Shown: positions 37,501 to 49,768 of the stretch, one piece after another | Numbering within the stretch: position 1 is the stretch's first letter | Layout: each line of letters begins with the position of its first letter | NCBI GenBank assembly: GCA_019828545.1 | Contig: JACVRA010000144.1 | Coordinates: 297,430 to 361,429 of the forward strand | Origin: Paracamarosporium sp. OC-R06-R3 | Lineage: Eukaryota > Ascomycota > Dothideomycetes > Pleosporales > Didymosphaeriaceae | Direction of reading: 5' to 3' | DNA length: 64,000 nt | The notes under the pieces: generated by a model | Seen by the model: only the letters and a program-made list of their open reading frames with translations | The model's database searches: none | What the model was told of the DNA's origin: nothing | Position numbers and translations under genes: made by a program

Positions 37501-40500
37501 CTACTGCAACATGGCATCCAAATCCTCGCCCAGTTTCTCCTCAATCTTGCTTATCCACCTCTGTGTTTCCCTCTCCACCATCTCATCATCGTCTTCCCTC
37601 GCCTCGCTGATGAAAGGTAGCATCTCGGGTAACAAACCAAGCCACTCCTCGCCCAGTCGCTCTGTAAGAGCCTGCTCGCACTTAATGGTTGCTAACCTTG
37701 TATGCGCCTCCTCTGCACGCATGTATCTAAGCAACACGGTGTTCATTTCGCGATGGTTGTCTGTAGATGAGGATGATGACGCTGCGAATTCAGTGATGGC
37801 GGGGATCACGTCGGTGGCTATTTCTTCAGCGGCAGAGATGGTGAGCTGGGACAGGAGAGGTTCCATAATGGCGCCAAAGTGGTCGGGTGCTTGCCAGAAA
37901 CCCTCTTGGTCATGCTGGAAAGTTTTCTGGAGGGCGGAGAGCACGGCAGTACGGAGCTCGGATTCTTCCTTCTCCTTCGCAAGGGTCTTGAGCTGCTTCG
38001 ACGCATGGTCGATGATGTAGCTCGAATATTGCGTTGCAATGGCCTTGAACTTGTCGAAGAACGCAGCTGCGAACTTGTAGAATGTGACCGAGTTCGGCGC
38101 TGCTTGATCCACTAACTGTGAAAAGAACGGTCGGAAGGTTTGATCATTGAGTTTCAAAGTCATGGCGATGACCGCTTCAACGAGGGTCTCTTCCAGCTGT
38201 TCAACCTCTTCATCGTCGAAGTCATCGTTATCGGCAACATCGTCTCTAAGCTTGAACATGTCTAGCAGCAGACCAAAAAGTGTAGAGCTAGCCTTGACGA
38301 GCTTAGGTTTCGTTCGACTTTCGATGGTGGAGTGCATCAACTTGAGCTGCTCCTCTACCGCCTGTATTCTGTTAGATTCGCTGTCTTTAGTATGGAGTGC
38401 GCCCAAGCTTACCTCAGAACCCTGTTGGAGCGCATTGGCCCACGTTAACTTGATAGCAATGAAAACCTCCTGAGCTTCGAGGTGCTGCGACAGCTTTTCG
38501 AAGAACTGGTTTCGCTCCTCATTGCACTCCTCGTCAAGATCACCTACAGCTGATTGTTGCGAGAGCTTGAGCACGGGAACTAGGTAATCCCGGGAGAACA
38601 TGAAACCAAGTCGTTGCACTGCATTAGCCAAGAGTGTGTAGACGGCGTTGTGTAGAGGCGTGTTGTCTTCCTCTATAGCAGCCCCGAGATACTCAAATGC
38701 CACTGGCAAGACGCTCGGTAGTAAAGCGATCGCTTCATCTTCCAAAACATCGATGATCGATGTCAAACACAGCAAAGACAAGATACGGATTTGACTGTCG
38801 TTGCTCGAAAGAGCTTGAGATCCTGCAATTGTCTCTGCCACAGCGGCAACAACTGATGTGTCTCTCTTGCCAAATCTGCCGACAATGCTGTCAATACAAC
38901 TAATGATGATGCGCTTGACGTCAACATCATTAGCTCGCTGCAGAAGACCATCAAGGTTGGGTAAGAATTCCAGTAGCGCCAAGACGGAAGATTTGTCGTT
39001 CTGTAGAACGGTGCTGGCTCGCACTTCGACTGACTTGATAGCGGCGATTTGAACCTCACGATCTTGCTTTGTCAATAGGAGTTCAGTAGACTTGATCAAG
39101 TCGGGGGTTGGTAGGAGATCCAAACACTTCCCAAGCACGCGGCTGCAGCTTTGATATAGTTTTGGCTGGTTCTTTACTGCCTTTGAGATTCTGATGATAG
39201 TCTCGATAACGGATGCAAAGATTGTTCGTGGGAGGGTAGGGTCTCTACTGCGTTTGAATGCTCTACTGGCATGGCTCTTCAGTCTGTCCTCGGAAGCAAG
39301 ATCTGCAAGCGATGCGAGTAGGTTGTGCAGAGTTTGCTCGATATCGGCAGATGACTTATCATTCAAACTGAACAAAGTCTCGGAAATCTTGCGTTGGTGC
39401 TTGGTACCAGCAGCCTCCTCGACCAGGCTGAGGTAGCCCTTGAAAGTCTCGAGAGCCGTGAGAGTCTCAAAAGAAACAATTAAATCGGTTGAAAACCTGC
39501 GCTGTACCTTGTTGTTCGGGTATCTGTCAACCAGCAGCGCGACAATGGCCGGAAGCGAGTCGTTAGGACCCAAAGTTCGGGCTAACTCAGAAAACAACTT
39601 CAGCCGCCGATGCAAAGGAATGTGTTCGAATGCTGCTGTGAAACTCAGCAGCAAATCAGCGACTCCAATGAGGAAGTTCTTGTGCTTTGACCGCAATGAT
39701 GAGGCTAGCTGTGGGACGACACGCGAGATGGTTTGGTCCACAACGTGAGCAGAATAGTCGTCGTGTTGGCGAAGCAGTGAGCTCCCGATGAATGTGAAGA
39801 TGGGCATCAAATTATGCAAGATCATTTCGGGTACCCATGAAGCTAGACTTCCTATAAGGAGCAAGGCCGCATTCTGAACCTGAGGACTTGCGGAGTGCCG
39901 TATGCAATCGATGAGGATATCAGCTCGTACCGCAGCTTGAGCTTGGGAAGAGTCTTCCTCTTCTTTGAGTCGGTTGACCATGGGCGTCAAGGAGCTGAAG
40001 ATCAAGCTCTGGAGGTAGACTAAATCAGAACCGGACTGCTGCTTCAATTGCTGGAGATCATCGAGAACGGTGAATAGGTTTCTAAAGAGCGCGGTGTGTT
40101 CAGCGGGGTTCGAGCTCTCGATTAATTCCAAAACGAGCGTGAGCCTCCGAAGCACTCTGGAGACCTCGTCCGGAGTCTGGAATTCTGCGCGCGCCATTTC
40201 ATTGCGGCTGGCCCTTCTTCTTTTCTTAGTCGGTGGGCCCTCTGCCATTTGCAGTGAGGATGGAACGCTTTCGATGAAGGCAAGGAGCGTTGCAGTGTCT
40301 AATCGAACATTACGAAGAGTCTCAAGAGCTCGTCCACAGGATAAGGCTTCGAACCCTGTCTCGCTCTCCTGCAATGCCAAATCCAATAGACGCTGGCCAA
40401 CTTCTAGACGCGCTTCAGCCTTCATCTTTAGGAGATTAGTATTGAGCCAGTCGAACGCTTTTTCTACAAGCTGTGTCCTTTCTTTGTTGATACGACCGGA

Positions 40501-42865
40501 GATGATGTCCTGCACCAGTTGCACACTCTCTGACTCCCTGGGTAAGAGCGCATCAAGGTGTGCTCGGTCAGCATCAATGGATCCGGTGGTTTCATCCTGC
40601 AATTGCTTTGCTACCTCTGCATTGGAATTGGAACTCCAGGCGCGTACCATCGGCAATAGGGTATCTTTGCGGGGGCCGGCATAGGCTTTAGCAGAAGAAT
40701 GGAACAGTGGAAGCAAGCGAAGACGCAGACTAAGCAGAGGCGTGGAAGCTGCGTGGGTGGCTAGGAATGTAATGATAGGACCTCGTGTCGCAGACTTCAG
40801 CCCACGTTTTGTGCTCTTTGATGATTGGGATCCCTCCAGTGCCTCCTTCGCACTTGTAATGAGGAAGTTGGCATCCATGGCGCACTCTTCAAGGATTGGC
40901 ACAAGAAAAGCGCCAAGGAAGTCCGAGACTTGATCTGCCGATAGCTGCGCAGATTTTGGAAAGGCGGTGTCGTATAAATCGGAAGATGCCCATACTTTAC
41001 TTCCTTGCTTTGAGGCTGACAATGCAGAAGCGCAAGCAGCAGCAGATCGACGGATAATGGCAGACGGGTCTGCGAGCGCAAACAGAAGATATGGAACCAA
41101 TTGTTGTAGATTGTTTGGCTTCGGCTCCTCCTTAATGAGGGATGTGGCTGTACGAAGAGCCGCGGCTCGAGCTTTGACGGACGCGGAACTGCACCAGACT
41201 CGAGCCAAAAAGCTGAAGAAAAGAGGCTTGTTAAAGGCCATTTTCTGCTGAAGAGAAGGTGCTCCTAGAAATTGTTTGGTTCGGTGTATCGACACAGCTT
41301 GCTCGAACAGAGCAAGAGTGTCTTGGAAAGAGCGCGCGGACTGCACGCTCAAAAAGCTCGATTCCGAAAACTCGGACGGTAAGGTTAAAGAGACATCGTT
41401 ATACTCCTCTCCATCTGCATCGAGCATCTCTTCGTCTTCGTCTTCTTCTTCGGCGCTCTCACCAGCAGTGAGAGATTGTCCGACTACCAATCCCAATGAT
41501 TCCAGGTCAATCGCGTTTTGTTGGGCAACCTTGTTCACAATTCGAGCGGTGCTAGGATTCTCGCTCAATGTCGAAGCAAAGTCAATCAAATGGCTATGCT
41601 GGGGCGAGCTCCGTTCGCTGCTCTGGACAACCTGCAGGAGACCTGAAACTGCTACCGATAACTGCGGATCCTCGAGTAAATTCGCCTCCACTATTTTTTT
41701 GAAAGATTCTTGTTTCTCGTCAGACTCAGCAATACCCTCTAACGTCGCCAAGGCGCAACCTAGCGCAAGACGATCAACGCGACACCTTTTCGACAGCGAG
41801 ATAAGAGTCCGAGCCAGATCCGGAATTTTCAACAGCCTTTTTGCCACTGGCGATGGCAGTTGCACATGTGCTCTTTCTTCGGCCACAACAGCTAGACACA
41901 TTAGGCATGCGTCTGACGTCTCATCATCTCGACTAAGAATGACAGCCTCCATGATTGAATCCAAAATCTTGTCTTCCAAAGATGCCTTCGTCACCAGCAC
42001 GATGGCAATCATATAGCATGCCGTAACGGCATCCGCGCCATTGGACTTTCTCATACAGGCGTTCAGTACTCGCAACACTCGCAGAAGTAACTCTTCCGTG
42101 TTTCGATCCTTCACCTCCCTGCGCCCTGTGGTATGCTCGAGGATGCCATCGATAGCTTGCGTGGTCACGCTAGACCAGAAGGTAAGTAAGCTGGGTCCCT
42201 GGTGGGCAGCCTGGAGCACTTTGATGACGTAGTTCTGTAGCGCTTCGAAAAACAACGGTGTATTCGTAGCAGTGTAAACAATTACCCGGCGCGGTGGATT
42301 GGTAGGAGGTTGTATATAAGGGTGAAGGAATCGCCATGCCGGTTTAGGATTCGGTGGTAATATGGATAGCAGCGCAAGGAATTGCGGGGTGTCGTGATAC
42401 GGAAGATAAGTCATCACGAGGCTTTCTGTGTTATACTCATGTACGCTGTGAAAGATTAGCATTCATCCTGGTGTCTTTGAGTCTGACGTACCGGAATCTT
42501 CTGACCAACCACTCCAGCGACTTCTCGGCGGGCTTCAGTAGCAACCGCGGCCCGACCATGGTAATGAACGCTTCCACCACCTCATCCAGCTTCTCATTCT
42601 CTTTCTGCGTCATCTGTGTCCGGTCTTCCACTTTGCTCTGTTCGCTGAATAAATTTCGCGAAAACTGCACAAAGCGCGGGTCCAGCGCGCAAAGATCCCG
42701 AAATCCTTCATAGCAAATAAGATATATGTTCTCGAAGGACTGCGAAGCGGCGATCCGGGGTTCGAAGAGCAGCGATTTTCCGTGAGCGAGCTTCTGTGCC
42801 TTAAGGTCTAATTGATGTGTGCTCGTGGCGGCGATGGCCGCGAGTTGTTTCTGAAGAGACGTCAT
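37501..42865 (-). CDS. UTP10: U3 snoRNP-associated protein 10 (SSU processome, HEAT repeats)
   Basis: Large nucleolar scaffold of the t-UTP/UtpA subcomplex, needed for early 18S pre-rRNA transcription and processing. Exon 1 is 42865-42492; a 46-bp intron (42446-42491) leads to the long second part beginning at 42445. The join reads EWLVRRFR-VHEYNTESL. Without further splicing the product has 1772 residues. A stop-less 51-bp candidate intron at 38362-38412 (gtaagc..atctaac..tacag) would reduce it to 1755 and give QQGSE-AVEEQLKL. The N-terminus MTSLQKQLAAIAATSTHQLD is typical of the family, and the body is alpha-helical HEAT-like repeats. The BP28CT-type C-terminal domain begins near ~1500. Length agrees with other fungal Utp10 proteins. 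Head to head with the NRDE-2 gene. Confidence 0.95.
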
Positions 42866-43311
42866 GTCGATTGGCGCGCAAAGCGTCTATGATGTGTGCG
42901 CGAGATTGGCGGCGGTCTCACAGCCCATCGGACGGGACTCTGCGCTTACGACTGAGAACGCAAGTTGGTGGTGAACCAAGTCTGTATGCGGGCAAGAACT
43001 TTTTTGGTGGAGAAGGCGCGGCCAAGATTTCGATAGTCTGTGCTCACTCCCGCGCTCCACCGCCGACGCGCTTCAACCATTCGTCGCTTCGCCATCGCTA
43101 CTGCAAACGCAGACACTGGCAAGTGAATGATGCACTTGTGAAAGCTTCAAACAATGTAGAGTTCGAACTCCGTCTGCTTTTCAACAGGCGCCATTCTGCG
43201 TCTCCGACTGGGGCCGAGTCTCACCAACTTCACCCGTCGTAACTGTGGTTGAATTGATTCCGGATTGGACGACCTGTCTTTTGCCCTTCTGATACCCATT
43301 TTCAGACAGAA
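42866..43311. promoter_or_regulatory. bidirectional promoter region UTP10/NRDE-2
   Basis: The starts at 42865 (-) and 43312 (+) are separated by 446 bp, so both promoters lie here. I recognise no specific binding motif. Confidence 0.55.
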
Positions 43312-46300
43312 ATGGCTTCCGGCGCTCCAAAGTTCACGAGCTTCAGGCCGAAGCCAAAAGATGCAGCGAGGCCTACGGAAGAACCGCCAAAACCTGAGAA
43401 ACATGCTGAATCATTGAGATCGTCGAGGGACAGAAACTCAGAAAGGGCCAGCCATTCCAAGAAGTCATCGCGAAATAAAAGTTCAGAGAGAAGGCGAAAA
43501 TCACAGAAACCGTCGAGGGACAGGACCCCAGACAGGAGTATAGCACATCAAGAAAACTCACAACGCGCGACTCCGACGCTGCATACTGGACCGTCAAAAG
43601 TGTTCTTTAGTGACAGGCGAGGTGATTACGACATCATAAGATATGGGGGCCTCAATCGACATGATGTACCGGATTATCGACGTACTGGCTACGGATACGT
43701 GCTTGGTCTTGCGTTAGACTGGAAGATAGATCGCGACCTAACCACAGAGAAAGCCATTGTTCTCACTTCTTCGACAAGGCGTCGCCAAGAAAGGCTGCTT
43801 ACCAACAAGCATGCGGAACGGAGTAGACCGATACGTTTGGTTAAGAGATCAAAAGAAGAGGCGACAGATGATCCGGACAACGACTTCATAGTACTATCAA
43901 CAGCACGGAAACGAAAGCGTGGAGAAGACGAGTTTGACAAGGATGAGGACAACCCTGAGTTTGACTATCGCGGGATAGACGGTGCGGCTCCTGGTAAACC
44001 CTCAGATCCAGATGCAGAATACGAATCTGAAACTCTCATGGACTCCGTGGATCCTGACGTGACTGCACGGAACTCAATGTTGATCCGCAAGACCAAAGAC
44101 CATCCAGAAGACCTACAGGCCTGGCTCGATCTTATCGATTACCAAGATACTATGATGAAGATGGAGAGGTCATCAACAGAGCTACGAAGCACCGACAAAC
44201 AGCATCTTGCCGAGATTCGCATTTCTATATACGAGCAGGCATTACGAAAAGCCAACAGCAATGAAAGCGGCCAAGTCAAGTTGTATTGCGGTATGATGAC
44301 TGAAGCTACTAAAGCTTGGAGCGAAGCACAATTGGCAAGCAAATGGACTGAAGCTCTCACAAAGTTTCCCTTCAGTACAGATCTCTGGCTGAAATATCTA
44401 GACTTTGTACAATCGAGTTTCATCAGCTTCAAATACGAGACGTGTAGATCCACGTTTCAAAAGTGTTTAGAAACCATGCAACTGAGCTCGACGGCCGTTA
44501 ACACGGAACTATGTCTTTACATCTTCAGTCGTCTTACTTCAATGATACACAAGGCCGGTTATCAAGAACTTGCGCTGGCCATATGGCAAGCTTTGCTCGA
44601 GTATCATGTGTTAGCACCTTCCACTACACCACAATTCGCAACAGAAGCCTTGCAGCTTTTTGAAGAATTTTGGGAGAGCGAGGTGGCTCGTATTGGTGAG
44701 GACGGCGCGAAAGGGTGGCGTAATTCTAATGTGGACGATGGACCTTTTCTCGAGACAGACTCTGTCCTACTCAACGAAACGGACCCCACGGATGCCATCT
44801 TGGACGACTTTCGCAAGCGAGAGGAAGATCACATTAAGAAGCTACGGAATCCAGGTCGTTCGACTGACGAGCTAGGAGGGGACGACCCCTTCCACACGGT
44901 ACTCTTCTCGGACATTGAGCCTTTCTTAAAGCTTCTTCCACGCTCTTGTGAGAAGACTGCCATATTATCGGCGTTTCTTCAGTTTTGTGATTTACCTCCC
45001 CTTGTACGCAACGGCTCGTATATGGACAAGTACACACTGGATCCATTTCTACGAACAGATCCCCACCACGTTCTACAAAAAAGCACCAGTGGCTTCACCC
45101 AGTTAATTGCAAAGTACGGAGACTGCCCAATCAAGAAGTTTCGAACGACTACGCAGTACCTATTCGACCAAAGCTTCCCTGAAATGCCGAATGTTGTTGA
45201 TGTTGGATTTTTGAGAAAGGCACTGAAGCTGCTCGTTGGCGAAGTCCCTGACGGAGAATCTGTTGGAGAGTACTTGCTCGCGCTGGAATCTCAATTCTTC
45301 CCCGCTGAAGCTTTTAAAACAGCAAAACAGCTGCTAAAAGCACGGCCTACCAGCTTACGTCTTTATAACGCTTACGGATTGGTGGAAGCGCGTCGGAATA
45401 ACATTGAAAAGGCAGACCAAGTGTTCAGTGCTGCTCTCTCCATGCAGAAAGGAGACATGGCGTTTTCGACACCTGCTAGCCTCGAGCTCTTCTATAGTTG
45501 GATTTGGGAGGCTTTGCGCCAGGGTAACGGGAATGAAGCGCTTTGGCGCCTCGTGGCTCCTGCTGGTAAGGTTGTCAAGGTATCTACAGATGTTGATGAA
45601 GGCCCGAATCAAGCAACCCTCCTTCGATCCCAGAGAGCTTTGAGCGACGCCTGCGAGCGAGCGTTACTAGGTAGCGACTTTTCTAAAGCCGCTCTAGCTA
45701 CATCGCTCATCGCTTTATTGGCATACCTCTCGGGTGGTGAGAGGCCGGAGTCCGCACTTGCGGCCTTCCAACAGCTTTCCACATGGTTTACGAGTCACGA
45801 CATGGCACACAGTCCAGCAGCGGAGCTCCACGCTCAATATGTCGCACAGTTCCTAACTTATCACGCCGAACGAGCACCCATTGTGAAACCTGCACTTTTA
45901 CGGAACACATTGGAACCTTTTATTGCTGCATTTCCTGATAACACGGTTTTGTTATCAGTTTATGCCGCAAATGAAGCACGTTTTGCCATTGACGATCGCG
46001 TAAGATCCATAATGCACCAGGGTTCTAAAGACAAGAACCGTACGGTTGCGAGCTGGGCATTCGCAATTCACCATGACACTCTGCGTGGTGAAGTCGCAGG
46101 GTCAACGTCGCACTCTATTCGCGCGCTCTTCCAGAAAACCGAAGATGATGTCGGTGCGCATTGCCCAGTAATATGGAAGCAACACGTTTTGTTCGAGGTA
46201 GCAGAAGCAAAAAAAGAGCAGGAGAAGAGACCACGAAAGAGGCTACGCAAGGATGGAAAGAAGTCGAAAGACGATGTCAAGATTGAGGAGGCTAAGCAGA

Positions 46301-46482
46301 GGGTGAAAGACACATTCTTCATGGGCATGACGCGTCTGCCTTGGTGCAAAGACTATATGATGATGGCATTCACGCATCTGGGAGAAGAATTCCTGGGTCA
46401 AGAGGATTTGAAGAAGGTCTACAATGTTATGGTGGAGAAAGAGTTGAGGTTGTTCATTGAACTGGAGGAAGTTACAATGTAA
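43312..46482 (+). CDS. NRDE2: NRDE-2 family RNA surveillance protein
   Basis: Intronless, 1056 residues. The first ~95 residues are a disordered Arg/Ser/Lys-rich region. Then comes the conserved NRDE-2 entry segment FFSDRRGDYDIIRYGGLNRH (about 98-117), followed by PDYRRTGYGYVLG. From ~270 to the end the protein is built of HAT/TPR-type helical pairs (EDLQAWLDLIDYQD, WTEALTKFPFSTDLWLKYLDF, ARPTSLRLYNAYGLVEARR). The family works with Mtr4-type helicases in nuclear RNA decay and splicing surveillance; the fission yeast member is Nrl1, and worm NRDE-2 acts in nuclear RNAi. Activity here is inferred from homology. A nuclear KRPRKRLRKDGKK stretch lies near residue 970. Confidence 0.92.
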   Translation: MASGAPKFTSFRPKPKDAARPTEEPPKPEKHAESLRSSRDRNSERASHSKKSSRNKSSERRRKSQKPSRDRTPDRSIAHQENSQRATPTLHTGPSKVFFSDRRGDYDIIRYGGLNRHDVPDYRRTGYGYVLGLALDWKIDRDLTTEKAIVLTSSTRRRQERLLTNKHAERSRPIRLVKRSKEEATDDPDNDFIVLSTARKRKRGEDEFDKDEDNPEFDYRGIDGAAPGKPSDPDAEYESETLMDSVDPDVTARNSMLIRKTKDHPEDLQAWLDLIDYQDTMMKMERSSTELRSTDKQHLAEIRISIYEQALRKANSNESGQVKLYCGMMTEATKAWSEAQLASKWTEALTKFPFSTDLWLKYLDFVQSSFISFKYETCRSTFQKCLETMQLSSTAVNTELCLYIFSRLTSMIHKAGYQELALAIWQALLEYHVLAPSTTPQFATEALQLFEEFWESEVARIGEDGAKGWRNSNVDDGPFLETDSVLLNETDPTDAILDDFRKREEDHIKKLRNPGRSTDELGGDDPFHTVLFSDIEPFLKLLPRSCEKTAILSAFLQFCDLPPLVRNGSYMDKYTLDPFLRTDPHHVLQKSTSGFTQLIAKYGDCPIKKFRTTTQYLFDQSFPEMPNVVDVGFLRKALKLLVGEVPDGESVGEYLLALESQFFPAEAFKTAKQLLKARPTSLRLYNAYGLVEARRNNIEKADQVFSAALSMQKGDMAFSTPASLELFYSWIWEALRQGNGNEALWRLVAPAGKVVKVSTDVDEGPNQATLLRSQRALSDACERALLGSDFSKAALATSLIALLAYLSGGERPESALAAFQQLSTWFTSHDMAHSPAAELHAQYVAQFLTYHAERAPIVKPALLRNTLEPFIAAFPDNTVLLSVYAANEARFAIDDRVRSIMHQGSKDKNRTVASWAFAIHHDTLRGEVAGSTSHSIRALFQKTEDDVGAHCPVIWKQHVLFEVAEAKKEQEKRPRKRLRKDGKKSKDDVKIEEAKQRVKDTFFMGMTRLPWCKDYMMMAFTHLGEEFLGQEDLKKVYNVMVEKELRLFIELEEVTM

Positions 46483-47083
46483 TCCTTGAGTCTGCCAAGG
46501 TGTTTAGGTCTGGAAGAGGACATTCCGCAATTGCGCACTTGGGATGAATGGATTGCAGGTTCATGGATCAATGACTACAACCAATTGATATGTAAGCCAG
46601 TGCTTTGTACGTCTTTTTCTGCTACATCGGGCAGTGGACTAACATAAATCAACCCATACAAAGCAATATCTTGGGTGCATGCTCTTCAGAATACTCGGTT
46701 CCGGACCTGAGTTCAGTCGAAGGCGCACTCTAAAGAGAAAGACCTTACCTACACCAGTAATCCTTGGCCAAGACCCCTGCTCGACCTAGCGCATCCTTCA
46801 CCTGCTCCAGGCACATATATCGCGGGCAGTAAGGCTGAAGTAAGGCTCTCGCTAACGGCATTATGAGATTGCTCGGAAGTGAGATACGATTTTGACTTGT
46901 CCATCTTGGCCTTTGTTCCATCGTGCAGTCTCAGAAACTTGGCTTGCACGTGCGGCATAGACGCAATATATCCTAACAATTTCTTACCGTATATCACTAT
47001 GTATAAATAGCGATGAAGCGCTCTTCTAATTAAATAACCAACCGGATTACCCATCTCTCTAAAGACTACCGTTTTCGATCACA
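46483..47083. other. intergenic, promoter of the WD40 gene
   Basis: No coding feature. The right end holds the TATA box of the next gene. Confidence 0.5.
47002..47010 (+). promoter_or_regulatory. TATA box of the WD40 gene
   Basis: TATAAATAG lies 82 bases before the ATG at 47084, a normal spacing for a TATA box plus short leader. Confidence 0.6.
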
Positions 47084-48358
47084 ATGGCTGCCAAAAAGTT
47101 CCTTTACCTTTCAACCCTCATTCACGCGTCAACATCGCTCCCGAGGAAATCATGGGCAGAACGAGGCGATGCGCGAGCGTTAAGCACCCTTGCTGGTTGG
47201 GAACCTTCCATCTCTGACTGGCAAAAAGATGGCCAGCCCGCACAATGGGCCAGCAGTCATCCCAAGATCTGGGGCAGTGAGGCTGTCAAGTACACGCAAC
47301 CCTCGCCATCCCAATTCACCACAGCCGGTCCTGGCAGTGTCACGCCAGACGGCAAATATCTCATTATGTCAAACACTACCAATATACGCATAACCAACCT
47401 CGATACCGGAGCCACGACGGCTGACTTCACAGACGAATCAGCCAATCTCATCTACAGGATTCGCTCGACTACCGGGCCATCTGGTGGCTACAGCGTGCTA
47501 GCTACCTTCAAATTAGATGACGAGAACACTATAATAAAGCAGTACACACTTTCGGACTCTGGGGTTCCAAATCCCTCGTCCATCGACCACGATGGCGGTT
47601 CGACCTCATTCGACCCACACCCCTTTAGCAACGACGGCCGCTATTTTGCGGCCTACCAGGCAGAAGGCCGTGTTTATTCCCTATCTGATCCCGAGTACCT
47701 GCTCACTCTATCCGGCCACCTCGGCACTCCTTTGGGCGCCGACTGGAGCCCAGACGGCAAGTACATTGCAACCACCGGCTATGACAGCGTAGGAAAACTA
47801 TGGGATGCAAAAAATGGAACGTTTCTTGAAGATATCTACACCCAAGTAAACGGGTGGATCGTGCGATTCTCGCCAGACGGTAAATATATTGCGACAGGTG
47901 CCGAAGACCAGACCGTCAGGATATACACAGTTAGCGATTTGACAGCTGAGCCCATCATTTTCGACGGCTTCCCGGACTGGGTTCGCAGCCTTGAATGGAG
48001 CCTGAGCGGCAAGTTCTTGGCCGGTGGCGGCTGGGGTCAGATCCAAGTGTATTCTATGGATGAAGGCAAGGTGGTGCAGAAATGGGAGCAGGAAGATGAA
48101 AGCGGTGATGGTGCTAAGGAGGTTACGGATTTGACGTGGTTGGATGGCGACAACAAGCTTGCGTATCGGGTGTATGCAGGGCTGGAAGTATATGATTTTG
48201 AAGCCAATCTGAAATATAGGTGGGGTCGTGGCGAGGAAGATCAGTACGTATGGGGTGTGGATTACGTTTACACTTGGTATCTAGAGGAGAAGGGGTGGAT
48301 TGGTGGGTTTGATCGGGATCATGCGGTGCGGTTTTGGGAGTTCGATGCGGAAGCATAG
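47084..48358 (+). CDS. WD40 beta-propeller protein
   Basis: Intronless, 424 residues. Repeats of WD40 type are visible between about residues 85 and 420: SVTPDGKYLIMSNTTNIRI, LGADWSPDGKYIATTGYDSV with KLWD, VRFSPDGKYIATGAEDQTVR, LEWSLSGKFLAGGGWGQIQV and a final DHAVRFWEFD. This is enough for a single seven-bladed propeller. The first ~20 residues (KKFLYLSTLIHASTSLP) are weakly hydrophobic and might be a signal peptide, but the score by eye is borderline. No enzymatic or partner domain is attached, so the cellular role is unknown. A dedicated TATA box suggests regulated expression. Confidence 0.8.
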   Translation: MAAKKFLYLSTLIHASTSLPRKSWAERGDARALSTLAGWEPSISDWQKDGQPAQWASSHPKIWGSEAVKYTQPSPSQFTTAGPGSVTPDGKYLIMSNTTNIRITNLDTGATTADFTDESANLIYRIRSTTGPSGGYSVLATFKLDDENTIIKQYTLSDSGVPNPSSIDHDGGSTSFDPHPFSNDGRYFAAYQAEGRVYSLSDPEYLLTLSGHLGTPLGADWSPDGKYIATTGYDSVGKLWDAKNGTFLEDIYTQVNGWIVRFSPDGKYIATGAEDQTVRIYTVSDLTAEPIIFDGFPDWVRSLEWSLSGKFLAGGGWGQIQVYSMDEGKVVQKWEQEDESGDGAKEVTDLTWLDGDNKLAYRVYAGLEVYDFEANLKYRWGRGEEDQYVWGVDYVYTWYLEEKGWIGGFDRDHAVRFWEFDAEA

Positions 48359-49768
48359 GCCCATGATGGTGTATAGTAAAAATCATAAACAAGTGGCAGA
48401 TATATGTATCTACTTCACAAGATATACCTCGTGCTTTCTATGAGAGTATTCCGAGGGCTATTCCTCGAGAGAGGACAAAGTCACACAGCCTCAGATCTCA
48501 TCCGTCGCACACCAAAAAGATACCACTGTTGATCAGACTGCTACCTTCTGCACAGCATATGTCCAAATCCATACAACATGCTACATTACCACCGTAAAGA
48601 TACTCTTCTAGCTTGTGCAAGCTATACTCGGGCTGCTATCAAAGACGGTACCTTATCACATGTGCAATCCAATCCTATGACGAATATCATCACTGTATAA
48701 AAAGCCACAACATCATGCTCAATAACCACGATGAGACGCTATCATTTAATACGGCTGAAAATAACGAAACTACCTTCCCAGTGCACACAGCACCCTACAA
48801 CCCCCAACAGCAACCACACCAAACGCTCCCTTAAATTCGACCACTCTCGTTTCACAATGCTAAAACATCCATGTAATATCATCCAAATAACCCCCAAAGC
48901 CCAAATACCAGTCCAGAACCCCCAAACAAGCAGATACCGCCACACAACACGTTCTTCCTCCCTTACCAGCAACCCCCTCCCCCTACATAAAAAACCAATG
49001 TAACACGCATACCCAGCCTACAATCTCGTCACCCAAATCAAGTAACACGAGCACAAAAGCAATATTTACTAAGGGCAGGCTAAATATTCAGTACTGGGTG
49101 CGGGTGATAAGAGATGCGTAATGGGTTCGATGATGCATTCCTCGGTTTATTTAGTCGGACAGACAGGCGCATAACTTTGCGGCTGAGGTGGATGGAACGT
49201 ATTGGCAATAGTTTGGGTAATTTTGTTCTGGGCTTGTAGGTTTATTGGTGGGTGTGCATGGCAATTGAGAATGGGGAGGTCGTTGTGGGAGTTGGATGAC
49301 GTAGGAGGGTCAACTTGCATGTTGCACGCTCGCTGTGTATGGTAGCTATGTTATTGATTGCTGTATTGGGAAGCGGGTTTATCACAGTACTGCGATTACA
49401 GCGGTCATCACACAATTGGTTGGACAAGTGCAGATGAAGTTAAGGGACGTATTTACACTAGCTCAAGCTATCTAGCTACCATCTCCCCATTACCAACGCC
49501 ATCGCTGCCTCATGCTCATGCACTAAACCATGGTAGCAAGAAATATGATACAAGAATCGAAGAGTATTTTGGACAAAAACAAACAAGATAAGAGAACGGG
49601 GTGATATGGGTAAGTAGGGGTAACGATGATGGGTGGCGACACCGTGATAGGAGACGGCGCGCATGCAGATGCAGACAGACGCTAGGCTAGAAGTGCAAAA
49701 TAGACAACCGTAAATAGATACATACGCTTCGATGCTTCGTGGAATGCGATGGGGATAGGGAGGGGGCT
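48359..49768. other. gene-free stretch between WD40 and ferric reductase genes
   Basis: The two genes converge on this 1.4-kb stretch. I see only scattered short frames and C/A-rich sequence near 48780-48990; nothing supports a gene or mobile element. Confidence 0.5.
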
